Of a stretch of DNA of 64,000 nucleotides, positions 12,217-26,700 are shown in pieces. Where the stretch lies: NCBI RefSeq assembly GCF_003254395.2, contig NC_037639.1, forward strand, positions 6,221,001 through 6,285,000. The letters are read 5' to 3'. The notes beneath the pieces were generated by a model. It ran no database searches. It saw only the letters and a program-made list of their open reading frames with translations, and had not been told where the DNA came from. Both the position numbers and the translations under genes were made by a program. The stretch's first letter is position 1; every line of letters starts with the position of its first letter. The stretch is from Apis mellifera. Its lineage: Eukaryota; Arthropoda; Insecta; Hymenoptera; Apidae.

Positions 12217-14643
12217 ATGATAATATTATCTCTGCTTTTTTATTTTTGTAATTATGTACTTAGTCAAAAATATGAGGGTTGTTTTCAAAGTTCGGCATTA
12301 GATCCTGATTTACCAACCCTAATATTAAATCATACTAATTCACCATCAAAATGTATAAAAGAATGTATTTCACGTTATTATATGTAAGTTATTTTAATGT
12401 TATAATTATTATAAATTGTTATAAATATTACAAAATGTCATATATTTTTAATTAAAATTTAATATTAATTCGAATAAAAATTATTATTAATAGGTTTGCT
12501 GGATTAATGAATGGTCAACAATGTTTTTGCGGTAGTAAATATGGTAGAAAAGGTATATCTACCTCTTGTATTCTTTGTATTACTGATCCAAATAATTATT
12601 GTGGTAATAAATATGCAATAAGTATTTATTCAACTGGACAAATAGGTATTTATTAAAATATATTTTTTAAAAGTTTGATGTATTTACATTTTATATATAT
12701 ATATATATATATCCTAAGTAATTATCTTAAAATTTAAAAATAATTTAGGTCCTAGTCCACCAAGAAGTGCTCAAGTAATTCATAATGGATTTAATAGTTT
12801 ACAAATTACTTGGGAACCACCTGATATTAGCAATGGAAATATTACATATTATACTTTAAAAGCAATGGTTGTACAAACATTTGCTTCAAATTCAATACCA
12901 GCTGTAGAAAGTCAAATTCAAGGAGGAGCTTCAAATAGTACTATTTTACAAGGTTTACAACCAGGCACACAGTATAATATATCAATCACTGCAACAAATA
13001 CTCAAACAGATAGTGAATCTGTATATATTTTGGGATGGACTTTAATAGGTCCACCTAATAAACCAACAATACCAAAAGTAATAGAACAAACAAGTACTAC
13101 TGTAACTGTTTTATTATCAGAAGGAAGTAGTGAATTTGGTCCAATTAGTGCTTATCAAGTATTTGTTTGCCAATTTGGTATAATACCTCCATCAGATCCT
13201 AATGTAACTTACTATAATTATAAAATATCAATGCAAGAAGGTTTAGGATATTATATTACAGGAGAATTTGAATCTTCAGAATTTTATAAATATAAAAAAT
13301 TTATAGTAGGAGATGGAAAAATGATTGGCACATATTATAATGCACCATTAAATAGTAATATAATGCCACAAATAGGTTTAATAGTAGTTTCTAAATTTCA
13401 AAGACAAATACAGTATGCTTATTCAAATTTAGTCAATAAAATAATTAATCATAATGAGAATCAAAATGATAATATGAATTCAATAACAATCATACTTTGC
13501 ATTGCAATTGGTCTTTTAGGAACATTACTTATAGCTTTAATAGTACTCTATCTTATATTACGACAACGCCATGAAAAAATTCAGATGAGAAAACTTCCAG
13601 AACAACAAGAACTTACATTACAAGGCCCATTATATGAAGTTGACAATTTAGCATATATTCCAGAAGATGTTCCTGAAAGGATAAATTATTATCAAGAATT
13701 AAAGAAAAAAGTGTGGATTATACCACAAAACTTATTGACAATCAATGATACAGTAATACGTAGAGGTCGATTTGGTACAGTACATACAGGTGCTATTGAG
13801 GAAAATGGCAAATTTTCTACTGTAGCAATTCATAGTATAGCTGATAAATTATTAAAAGCATCTGACAAAAGACATATGTTACGAGAATTAGATGTTTGTA
13901 TTAAAGTATCTCCCATGAAATATCTTGCAGATCTTGTAGGAACATGTGAAACACATGATACATTGCATATTGTACTTGAATTACCACCACAAACTTTAAA
14001 AAATTGTCTATTAGCTGCCAGATCTGGAAATATATTTCCTGTTGAAAAAATTTTATCTATAGGATCTATGATAGCATCTGCTTTGCAGCATCTTGAAAAT
14101 TATAAAATTATACATGAACATCTTTGTGCACGTAGTATAGGTCTTTCAAATGAATGGATACCTAAAGTAATGGGTCATGGAATATCCAAATATGCTTTAG
14201 AAGATATGAAATATATTCGATGGACTTCTATTGAATGTCTTGATAATAAAAAAAAACATCAACCAGCAGTAGTTTGGGCTTTTGGTGTACTTTTATGGGA
14301 AATGCTTAGTATGGGTGGTACACCATATTCTAATTTGTCACTTGACAGTGAAGTAGAAGAAGCAATTGTACAAGGAGTTAGACTGCCACAATTATCAGAT
14401 ATTCCTGATCCACTTTATGAAGTTATATCATCCTGTTGGAACATTGAAAGTCATGAAAGACCAACATTTACAGAATTAATAAGATTAGTAAGTATTATGT
14501 TTTGTTTCAAATACATAAAATACAAAAAAAAAATTTTTATTTCTTATTTTAATTATTTTACTTTGCATTTTCAGGAAACCTTAAGTATTTGTCCAATCAC
14601 TGCAATTACAGAACCATATATTCCAGAATTAGAATTAAATTAA
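12217..14643 (+). CDS. Wsck-like receptor: WSC, FN3, TM, pseudokinase
   Basis: Four exons (12217-12383, 12494-12645, 12749-14487, 14575-14643) give a 708-aa type I membrane protein. Order: signal peptide (ILSLLFYFCNYVLS), Cys-rich WSC domain (about 20-105; YEGCFQ, CFCGSKYG), FN3 domain (about 108-200; ITWEPP, YNISITATN), a second weaker FN3-like stretch, TM helix (about 352-376; IILCIAIGLLGTLLIALIV), and a tyrosine-kinase-like domain (about 440-690). This matches Drosophila Wsck. The catalytic motifs are degenerate: first glycine of the loop lost (RRGRFG), VAIK lysine is His (VAIH, 468), HRD is HEH (562-564), DFG is GHG (582-584). The C-lobe scaffold survives (VWAFGVLLWEMLSMG, ERPTFTELIRL). 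It is probably a signalling-dead pseudokinase. The last intron (87 nt) has no stop and keeps frame. Confidence 0.88.
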
Positions 14644-15493
14644 CTTTTTTCATAAACAAATTTTTATATTTTTTTATTTACATGATATTATGTGTTGTAT
14701 ATAACAATCTTGTTGAATATTTTCAAAAATTTATTTTTATGTATTTTGTAGTTACCATTGTAATTTATATACATAATGTTTTATATTTTCTTTTATAATA
14801 TTTTTTATACTACATTTCATTTTTTACTTTTATACTTTTTTTAGTCAAATCAAAGTATTATATAAGTATTATTGATAAATTTTTCCGTCCATTTTTAAGA
14901 CGAAATTGACAAAAATTTATACTTTTTATCAAACATATATTTATACTTAAAAAATAAATATATATAGTATAACAAAATATTTTTAAACTTAAAAATAATG
15001 ATAAAAAACATTAAATAATTTTACAATAATTAAAAAAATATAAAAAACAATTATTTCACATATCTTAAAAAATAATAATTAAATTTACATACATATGAAA
15101 AATTTTAATAAAATATATATAAAAAAAAAATGATCTCAATTTTACACAATATATTTACTACTATTCACATTCATTATACTTGATTTTATATTTAAATATA
15201 AAAGTGTTAAAAATTAAATAATTATATATAATTTATGTTATAACTTATTAAATGTCTTTTTATTTCACATCTAAAACTATTTTGACAATAATATGATAAT
15301 TATATCTCAATCTCAAATATATTTATAAATATCTAAATTTGTATAATTATTCTCTATATTAAATTATTAAAGAAATATTAAGATATATGATATTTTATTT
15401 TATTTTTTATTATATTCAATTTAATCATGTATTAAAGATCGTTTAATTTTATGTTAAAATATATATAAGAATATAAAAATTTATATTCTATAT
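14644..15493. other. Wsck 3' flank
   Basis: A/T-rich, low-complexity sequence without a supported gene. It leads directly into the tandem array. Confidence 0.5.
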
Positions 15494-17089
15494 GTATACA
15501 GTAATTTATAAATGCACATTATATTTTGTAAAAAATTTTAATTTTTGAAAATAAAAAAGTTTCATGTGTCACATCTTTTCGAATTATATTCTTCTACAAA
15601 TATAAAATCAAATTTTCGATAAAATGCTTCAAAGTTCCTTTTCTTTTCTACTTTTTTTGTTAGAACAAAATTTTAAAACTCCCACTATTGGTATTTTTGA
15701 TTAAAATATTCGCATTATATATTAGAAATCACCAAACATTTATAATTTATAATATTTATAATAAAAATATATTATATTGTTCAGTATACAGTAATTTATA
15801 AAGGCACATTATACTTTGTAAAAAATTTTAATTTTTGAAAATAGAAAAGTTTCATGTGTCACATTTTTTCGAATTATATTCTTCTACAAATATAAAATCA
15901 AAATTTTTAACAATAAAATCAACAACAAATTTTTAATAGAATCGGTTTTCGATAAAATGCTTCAAAGTTCCTTTCTACTTTTTTTGTTAGAACAAAATTT
16001 TAAAACTCTCACTATTGGTATTTTTGATTAAAATATTCGCATTATATATTAGAAATCACCAAACATTTATAATTTTTAATATTTATAATCAAAATATATT
16101 ATATTGTTCAGTATACAGTAATTTATAAAGGCACATTATACTTTGTAAAAAATTTTAACAGTAAAAATAGAAAAGTTTCATGTGTCACATTTTTTCGAAT
16201 TATATTCTTCTACAAATATAAAATCAAAATTTTTAACAATAAAATCAACAACAAATTTTTAATAGAATCGGTTTTCGATAAAATGCTTCAAAGTTCCTTT
16301 CTACTTTTTTTGTTAGAACAAAATTTTAAAACTCTCACTTTAAAACTCTATTGGTATCTTTGATTAAAATATTCGCATTATATATTAGAAATCACCAAAC
16401 ATTTATAATTTATAATATTTATAATCAAAATATATTATATTGTTCAGTATACAATAATTTATAAAGGCACATTATACTTTGTAAAAAATTTTAACAGTAA
16501 AAATAGAAAAGTTTCATGTGTCACATTTTTTCGAATTATATTCTTCTACAAATATAAAATCAAAATTTTTAACAATAAAATCAACAACAAATTTTTAATA
16601 GAATCGGTTTTCGATAAAATGCTTCAAAGTTCCTTTCTACTTTTTTTGTTAGAACAAAATTTTAAAACTCTCACTATTGGTATTTTTGATTAAAATATTC
16701 GCATTATATATTAGAAATCACCAAACATTTATAATTTATAATATTTATACTCAAAATATATTACATTGTTCAGTATACAATAATTTATAAAGGCACATTA
16801 TACTTTGTAAAAAATTTTAATTTTTGAAAATAGAAAAGTTTCATGTGTCACATTTTTTCGAATTATATTCTTTTACAAATATAAAATCAAAATTTTTAAC
16901 AGTAAAATCAACAATAAATCTTTAATAGAATTGGTTTTCGATAAAATGCTTCAAAGTTTCTTTTCTTTTCTACTTTTTTTGTTAGAACAAAATTTTAAAA
17001 CTCCCATTATTGGTATTTTTGATTAAAACATTCGTATTATGATATCAGAAATCATCAAATATTTATAGTCAAAATATATTACATTGTTT
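15494..17089. repeat. Tandem array, five units of about 0.3 kb
   Basis: The unit begins with GTATACAGTAATTTATAAAG and recurs at 15494, 15784, 16111, 16447 and 16773; spacings are 290, 327, 336 and 326 bp, and the last copy is about 317 bp and more diverged. Each unit contains TTTCATGTGTCACAT, TTCGATAAAATGCTTCAAAG and TTAGAACAAAATTTTAAAAC. Copy 1 lacks about 45 bp in its middle and copy 3 has a small insertion. No ORF, terminal inverted repeat or tRNA-like segment is seen. It looks like a local satellite or long minisatellite. Confidence 0.95.
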
Positions 17090-17799
17090 GTTCTTCAAAA
17101 ATATTGTAAAACCGTAATATTTATATTTTTTACATTAAAAATTAAGATTATAGATTTAAAAGAGAAATATATTTAATTGACATCTCATATCTCATATATA
17201 GTTATTTATGGTTATATATATGGTATGACGCAATTTAATATAGAAAGAGCAAATAATGAAAAAAGTAATAGAAATAGCAAAAATTAAAAAATCAAGTCAT
17301 TTTCAAACTATTTCGAAGCTAATATAACTAAAAAAAGATAAAGATATATTAAAAATTAATTATTAGTATCATTTCTTTAAAGTTAAGAATATCTTTTCAA
17401 AATCAAAGTCGCAAAATAATATAAAATAAAAATTAAAATTTAAAACCATTTTTTGAATAGTTTTAAAAACATAATTGAAAAAAATATTTTTGATTTATCA
17501 AAAAATGGCATTAATTGTCAACTTTTATAATTTCTCTCTCTATTCTTTTTGTTTTCTTTATTTCTTTATTTGATTTGCGGCACTCTAAATGTAATATTGA
17601 TTCTAATTTTTGTTATATCTTCTTTTCCTACTAGCAATATATAATCAATGGCAGAAGTGTATTAATAAAATAGTTATAAAATATGTGATAAAAGAAATAA
17701 CAAAAGGAGTTCAACATTATTATTATTAAGTTTATATTTTCTTAGCATATTAAAAAATTATTTATTTAGAAAGTTAATTTTAATTATTCATTGATAAAA
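17090..17799. other. Spacer between tandem array and mRpS9
   Basis: A/T-rich sequence with no gene visible. The segment near 17570-17680 has slightly mixed composition and could contain the mRpS9 promoter. Confidence 0.4.
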
Positions 17800-20700
17800 A
17801 TGGCTGTAATATTTACACGTTTTGTAAATATACAAAATGCAATAAATAATAATAATTTTGGTTCTCTTAAAAATACATGGAATATTGTACAATATTCGGT
17901 AAATCAAAAAATATATTTAAAATATTGATTAATTTTTTTTTTAAATATTTTTTAATTATCAAATAATTATAACCTTAAATAAAAATAATAGTATTTAAAT
18001 GATTTAAAAATTTAATAATTTTAGGGTGTTATTTTTAAATCATATTGTGTAAATAATTTAAAAAATAATATTTCTTTTGATAACTCTAAAAAGGGAAAAA
18101 AAATTAGTAAAGTTATGAAAATATATCTAGAACGATCTAGAGAATATCGTAAGTTATAAATATATTATAGTACAAATAATTTTTTTATTTTACAACAAAT
18201 TTTATATTAATGATTATTAATCATTAAAATGAATAGATATATAATTAATATTAATATTATTATTTTAGAGAATTTTATACGAAAAGAAACATTGGAATAT
18301 AATATTGGAAAACGAAATTTAGCAAAAATGATGGGTGAAGATCCTGATAATTTTACAAAAGAAAATATTAAAGTAAATATAATATTTTATATTATTTATG
18401 TAATAATAATAAAAGAAAAAAATTTATTAAATTTTAAGCTATTAAAATTATTAAAATTATTAAAATAATTAAAATAAAAAATGTATAAATTAAAAATATT
18501 AAAAATTATTTTTATTATTTTTGACAGAATGCAATTAGTTATTTGTTTCCATCTGGAATATATGACAAAGAAGCTCGTCCTATGATGGCTGATCCTGAAG
18601 AATTATATGCACGTGAAAAGGAAGCAGAATTTAATGAAGATGGTAGACCACATCATTTTTTATATTATACTATTAAACCTAATTATTACGAAATACTTCA
18701 TGTAAGGCCTTTTTTAAATTCTTTTATTATTCATTATAAATCAGTATAATATTTTTCAATATTTTTATTTGTAGAAAATGGTAGAATCAATAACCTACTT
18801 AAATAAAATAGAAGATAAGTTTCTGTTAATAAATCACAAAATTGATGAAGACAAAAAAATGTAAGTTATATGTTTTAATTATATTTATGTTCTTAATTAA
18901 TTTTAAAATTTAATTAGATTGTCATTTAATTTATTTATTTATTACTTTGTTTGTTTTTATTTTGTTTTAGAGATTTGAATGGATCAGACTGGTTAGAAAA
19001 ATCTAAATTAGAAAATATATTGCTTGAAAAATTGTCAGATTCAGAAGTAATAAATAACATATGATTCTTATATTTTATTTATATTTTATTTTATTTATTT
19101 AAATCTATAATTTCTTTTAGTATGAATATTTTATAAAAAGTATGCAAAGATTAGCTGATCATCCTGTATCAAAACATGTGGAACCTTTTATTATGGAATA
19201 TAGAAAATCATTAACAAAAACCAATGAGAATATTGAATTGCCAAAAGTATGTATATTTCAAATATTATTATGACTTATTATTTATATATATGTACTTGTA
19301 TTTTTTTTTTTCTCAATAAAAATGATTTTATTTTATTACAGCCTCAATATGATAACGATAATAGGCCTTTTGTGCTTATTGAAAGTAAGTATAAAATAAA
19401 TTATCAATATCAATCTTGTTTTATAATATTTTTAAAATTAAAAAAAATTTATTGATATTTTATGATTATTTCAATTTATTAATATTGAGCTTCTTATATT
19501 AATTTTTTTATTGTTTTATTAAATTATATATATTAAATTATTTTATTAAATTTTATATATTATATATTTTATTAAATTATATATATTAAATTATATATTA
19601 TTGTATATATTTTATAGAATGTCAAAGGAAAAGTTCAATAGGCCAGGTTAAAGTAATAGGAAATGGATCTGGAAATATTACTATTAATGGACAGGATATC
19701 ACATATTTTAGCGATATGTATTGTCGTGAACAGGTAAGTTGAAAAATCTAATTTAAATAATTTTAATTTTTAAAATATAATACAATAGTTTGCTGCTAAA
19801 ATAATTTAATGAAATATGATATATATATAATCGTATTATTAATTTTTCATATTTGAATAATCAAAATTTAATTAAAAAATTATTTTATGAAACATAAAAC
19901 AAATGATATATAAAAATTATAATATATATTATTCTAATATATTTTATTATATATTATTATATTAAAATAGTAAATATCATAGATAATTATTAATCAATAT
20001 TGTTTATATAATCAAGGTAAGTATATAATTATGTTATAAAATATTTATAAATATTTATGTTATGTCATAAATTATCGTTAAAAATAATTTTATCAAAAAA
20101 TAATAATAAATATAATAATTAAAACATAAAAATATTTTAAAATTATTATTATAAAGAATATCATTAATTTAAGTATCTCTTTATATATTTTTATATTATT
20201 TAAATAGATATATATAAAAAAATAAGATTAATTTTAATCCTGAAGTTTTATTGAATTAAATTTGTATTATTTTTTTTTTATATTATATTTAAAATTAAAA
20301 ATATTAATTACAATATACATACATAAATTTAATCGTTAATAATTTTAGAAAGATTCGCTCAGTTAATTATTTTAAGAATAAATAATTTTCAATTTTTAAT
20401 AGATATATATTATTATAATAGATATATATAATATAATTTTTTTAATTTTTAGTTTTAATATTTTAATTATTACTCTGTACGAATTTGTAATATTTGTCAC
20501 TTTTAAAATAATTACGAAAATTTTATGATTAATTATTATCATTTTCTATTTTTCTTATACAAAAATTAAAATTATATTTTCTATTATGACATTTCGAATT
20601 TCAATTTAAAAAAAAGTAATTATTTTTATAATCATAATAATATAATATTTCAGTAGCACTGAATATAATACATTCGAATTTACTTTATATAAAGTAATAA

Positions 20701-23700
20701 AAATCAAAAATATATAATAATTGGTTTCGTATACTTTATTATACATTTTCAAGAAAAATTCAATTTTTTATTATCTATATTGAATTATATATGAAATTAT
20801 ATATAATTATATACAAGAAGATTAATAAGTTTCATAATTCTAAGTATTCAATTATCAAAGTATTTTAAGTAATCAAGATTTTATAGATTTTTTAAATAAA
20901 ATTTAAATGCAAAATAAGAAAAGAAACAAAGATGAGAAAATCTATAATTTAATAAAATGAAGTAAAAAAAATCCATATATAGTAAATCCATACGATTTGT
21001 TGATATTTCTGATGTATAATTTATCGTGATCTTCGCGATCTCGAAACATACAATGCGTGTAAGAAGCTCGATTCCAGCTCAGTATTAATCGAGTCGTCCG
21101 ATAGTACGACAGGTTTAAAGTGTTGTAATCATAACATTGACACGTTGAACAGTACGGATTGTTTGTTTAATCAAATTGATTGGATTCGCACGTGGAAAAA
21201 TCGTTAATAATCGATTTTTTATTCTACTATTATCTAAACTACCGGTAATAAGACAAAATTGCAAAATTTTATATTTTATATTAAATATTGAAACAATTAT
21301 ATATGATGGAAAATCAAAGAAATTTTCTTCTTCGAAGCTACAGAGTCATCCTATGAATTTTGGAATAATTGAAAAGATAATAAATAATTGAATTTGTGAT
21401 AATGCAAAAAACTTTTAATATTATCTGCTTAAAGTGAACGTATTTAATATTCGAATGGTGAATGTTGAAAATGAATAATGAACTTTTTAAAATTTATAGA
21501 TTTCTAAATAAGATTCAATTTTTGACATAAATAATTTAATTTTTCATTTAATTAACAATGAAATGACAAAATAAAATTATATTTTACTTTAAATTTACAT
21601 CATTTTTAACATTTTAATTTAAATAATATTTGATAAGATTTTTATGTTTTTTTTTCCTCCCCTTCTTTTTTATGATATTGAAACATCAATGTGTTTTAAA
21701 AATAAATAATAAAAATTTATTACCTTATAATTAAAAATGTAAAAAAATTTCAATTATTAATTTGTAATATTTTAAAGATTTGATTAACCTACATATATTA
21801 GTATCTTCACAAATAGTTCGTAAATTAAAAAATCAATGTTTTCAAAAAAAATTATATTAATTTTATTATTAATCATTTATAGTGCTTGATATTTTTAAAG
21901 TGAAAAATGTATTATATTTGTTTTTATCAAATATATTTATATTTCTTCAGTTTCAAAAATTGTTTCTTTGATTTTTATTTAAAACTTTATACGGTTTATG
22001 TGTTATATTCCTTCTATCATAATTCTCGATTGTAATCTTTCGAGAATGCAAAATATGCGAAAACGTCATTCCGAATACATTCATCATGTTTTCGAAATTA
22101 ACTTGGTATGTTGAAAATGTTCGTATCTTCGAAGGACTCGAAGAACTGTATATAAATAATATCAATTTAAAGGTAACGGTATAGTACTTTGCTGTCATCA
22201 ATGTATGTGCCCGATTTTCCAATTGACATTCGCGCCTCACGCGATGCAGAATCAGAGGTCATCAAAGATCATCTTATTATTTTCTTGATAGTATTACTGA
22301 AACAAAAAAAATGATATATTTTAAAAATTAAATCAATTTTATTAAGATAATTCCATTTAATTAGAAAATTACTTGTTTTTCTCGAGTTATCCTATATAAA
22401 TTTTGTAGATTTTTTTTATTTCTCGATGCCTTCCAAGTACTATAAATCTCTTAATAACGTAATTGAAACAATTTGTGTTTGAAATCATGATATTATTACC
22501 TTTTAACTTTCATTATACGATATCGGAGTTATTTAGATTAAGTGTACCACATAAATATAGATAATACTGAAAATTTATAATATAATTATATTAAGCAAAT
22601 TTAAAATATTAAAAATATAAAAGAAAAAAAATAAATTTATTCGAAAAATAATTTTAATAAATTACTGATTATCGATAAAATCAAAGGATGACTCTTTTTC
22701 ATTTCAATTATAGTATACTAAAAAAAAAAAAAAATTAAATATATAAAACATATATGTTAATTAAAAAGATATTGCGAAAAGCATATCAAAATTCAATTTT
22801 ATTAACAAATCTTTGAATACGGTCCTTAAAAACTTTCTCGAACGATCCAAAGCATGAATGACATTTTTTTCCATCGTACACAGACAATGTGTTTGACAAA
22901 TAAGCTTCGGCAGATCGATCGAATGAGCGAAGTGACGTCACATCATTTGTCTACTCAATGCATATTCACGAGTTCATTCATGAATTAATATCTCTCAAGC
23001 CCTTTACTACTCACGACAATACTCTTTGTAGATCAATGATGTAATCGAGTAAAGCGATAGCCGAGAAGGATAGAGACGAAATCATTCGCAGACCTTGAAT
23101 ACGCCGAATACAACGAAAAAGAAAGGTGAGGAACGTGGATATGGAGAACGTAACGGTATCCATTCCGAGTACTCCAAAGCGTACGACCATGACCTCTTTG
23201 CTCCTAACACGATGGTTGACGTCGAAAAGCTCGACTCGTACGAATCCGGAGACAAGTTGGTCCTCCGACGATCGAAGTTTAGAATACGGCACACCGCCAC
23301 CCATAGAAGAGCCCCATTGTTACTCCATGTGCGCAAGCGAAAGTTCTTGCACGGAGGAAATTAATTGCACGTTGCAGGTGAACAAGGATATAATTAAGAA
23401 TCTGTTGGTAGAGCATATGAGGCACATAGGCGGTCGATTGCAACTTCTCGACGATCTGGAAGAAAATAAAATGGATCTAAAGAATACGGAGAATTTCGCG
23501 AAATTGTACAAGCAACACGAGATAAACGCTTTGTTACTTCACTCCAGCTTCTTAGGTCATGTCGACGCGATTAAAAGTTTGCACAAATGCGGGGCGGATT
23601 TGAATCACTCTGAACAAGGACAAGGCTTAACTCCGTTGCACTTGTGCGCGTTCAGTAATTGTTTGGAAGGAGTGCAATATCTGCTCGATAACGGAGCCAA

Positions 23701-26700
23701 TATTCATCTGGAACGAACTCACACGCCCTTTCATTATGCCGCTTTTGGGAACGCTTGTAAAGTAGCACAGTATTTCCTTCAATTAGGTATCAGTCAGGAA
23801 TCTTGTTACGGGGAGGAGACTGTGTTACACAGCGCGGCCAGGTCGGATGCTTACAACGTGTTAAAGTTATTGGCGCCTAATAATCCTACTTTGGATAATT
23901 TAGATTGTAATGGATACGCTGCCATACACCACGTAGCAGACAGAGGAGATCCAAGTTGCCTAACGGTATTACTAGACGCAGGTTGCAAACTAGATTTAAC
24001 GACCAAGAAGAATGACACCGCGCTGCATCTTGCAGCTGCTGCCAGTTGCGTGGAGAACGTTGACTTGTTGGTGGAAAGAGGGGCGAACGTTCATCTGAGA
24101 AATCACAGAGATCAAACAGCCCTGCACATAGCTGCTCGTTCCCATTCCTTGGAATGCGTGGAGATACTGTTAAAGAAAGGTGGATGCGATCCCAATATTG
24201 AAGACAGCGACGGAAGAACGCCTCTGCACCTCGCTTTAGGTAGATCATTGTTAGCCTATGACGTGACGGAATTTTTGATCACGTGGAAAGCAAACGTGAA
24301 TAAAACGGACAAATACGGTTACACGCCGCTTCATATCGCTGCTTTAAACGAATTATCTCAATGCGTGGATATCTTGATCCAACACGGAGCTGATCTTAGC
24401 GCTAGAACGAAAGGTGGAACTAGTGCGTTGTCCATTATCTTACGTAAAACGCCGACGTCTTTGAACGTCTTCAAGCAGAGATTAGACGCGTCGATCACGC
24501 TTCACCAGCATGGGTCGGCAACTGGGGAGGCGGAGCTTCGTCTCGATTTCCATCCTCTGCTCATGAACCAACAACAAGGCGAAATAAGATATCTTGGAAC
24601 GTTCGTGAAGGAAGGATACAAAGAGATATTGGAACATCCACTCTGCCAGGCATTCCTCCATCTGAAGTGGCAGAAAATTCGAAAATATTACGTGGGCAGG
24701 CTGATCTTTTACCTGTTCTACGTTCTCATATTAACAGGATGGGTAATGACAGCTCTGGCGCACAACTGTTACAACGAGTCTCATGGCCAATTGGACAACG
24801 GTCAGCCACCGTTGTGCGCGAACACAACCGGTATCAATGGTTTTCTTTACAGACATCCAGCCTTACTCGAGGTTGAATGGTACGCATTGATGGTGCTCAC
24901 GATTCTCGAAGTATTCCGCAAATTGACCAGCATCCCAACGTATCCCTCCGTTCGCCAATTCTTCACGCAAGCCGAAAACATGGTCGAATGGTGTGTGATA
25001 TTGAGCGTGTTCGCCACTTCTTTTATCTACACGGGTAGAACGTATCCGTGGCAGAGTCACGTAGGAGCATTCGCGGTGCTCTGCGGTTGGAGCAACCTTA
25101 TGCTAATGATAGGGCAATTGCCAATATTCGGAGCGTACGTGGCTATGTTCACCAGCGTTCAAGCACAAGTGTTCAAACTTTTGTTGGCGTACGCCTGCCT
25201 CCTGGTAGGGTTCACGGCGAGCTTCTGCGTGATCTTTCCACGATCGAAATCGTTCAGCAGCCCCCACATCGGCCTGATCAAGGTTCTGGTGATGATGACA
25301 GGAGAGTTAAATTTTGAGGATCTGTTCTTTCCTCACGAAGAGGACGGGAAAACGATCGACTCGGGGAGCACGTCTTGGATCTTGTTGCAAGTTTCCGCCC
25401 AGTTGTCGTTCGTCCTATTCCTTTTATTCGTCACGATCGTGTTGATGAACTTGCTTGTAGGAATCGCGGTTCACGATATAAAGGGACTACAAAAAACGGC
25501 AGGACTTGCAAAACTCGTTCGCCAGACGAAGCTTATCTGCGACGTCGAGACGGCACTTTTTTTGGGTCTGATGCCAAAAAGATTGATGAAATTTTTACGA
25601 TGGACCGCTCTGCTGCTACCATCACCTTTGAGAGCTGTTTTAACCGTTCGTCCCCTGAATCCGAGAGAGAGTAGACTGCCTCGCGATTTGTTAGCAACGG
25701 CGCACAAGGTCGCCAAGGAAAGAAAAAATTGTATATCTGGAACTTTGTACAATAGAAAGAGGAACGCCGTGTACGCGTGTTTGAAAAGCGAGCCATACTT
25801 GACTTTTCGTCGAAATTTCCCGGAAGAAGAAATTTCCACGATCGATGATTACGCGATTAAGGGAGAATTGGCAGAATTGAAAAAGATTTGCGAGAGAAAT
25901 CATCAACTTCTTCAGGATATCGTGTTGATGTTGGTGAATGATAAGCGCGAATAAAGAACAGGATGAGAGTAATTAAGTTTAATCTGGAAATTCTTCGAAT
26001 CATAGTTTCTCGGGAATGGCAAGGATATAAATGATCTAAAAAACTAATCGCTATATGAATATTAGAGATGTTAGATTATATTGCATAATACAAAAGAATT
26101 TTTGATATCATATTTTAATATTTTTTTACGCTTTAAAGAAAAAATTATCTAGCTATTATTCAATGCTGAATTCTTATTGTTCATTGGGATGTTTCTAGAA
26201 TTTCATATAGTATGATGACGTAATATTCAGAAATGAAAAATCCGAATGATTAAAATCATTGAGTAAAAAGAACGTATGTTCATATGTTTTCATATTATAA
26301 AGCAAAATTCGAAAGAGATATATGAAAACATTGCAATTTAGTTTCTGAATTTATCTCATTTTCTTTTAATTTTAAAAATTTTAATCATCCTTGGCAGGTG
26401 ATTTTCAATTCTTTATGCGTTAAGAACGCCATAAAGATTTATATAATTTTTTTTATACATTTGTGACAAAAATTAGAAATGAAAATAAATATTTAAATAA
26501 AAGTTTAACAATTATATTTCAACGTAATCTTTTGAAATCTAAGTTTAATATTTGTAAAATATTGTATCATAATGCATTACATTCCGTCCATGATATGAAT
26601 AAAAATTAAATACTATTATATAATGATAAGCTAAAAATTTTAATACTATTTATTTTTATATTTTATATGAATATTGTAAGTGTAAACAAGTTGTAAATAC

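Noticed and set aside
15494..17089. CRISPR-like array
   Set aside because: Units are about 300 bp and homologous along their whole length, with no short repeat and unique spacer structure, and the context is eukaryotic.
23011..25906. Several ORFs of 60-122 codons on the minus strand and other frames across TRPA gene 1
   Set aside because: They are shadows of the G+C-richer channel ORF and show no domain signatures.
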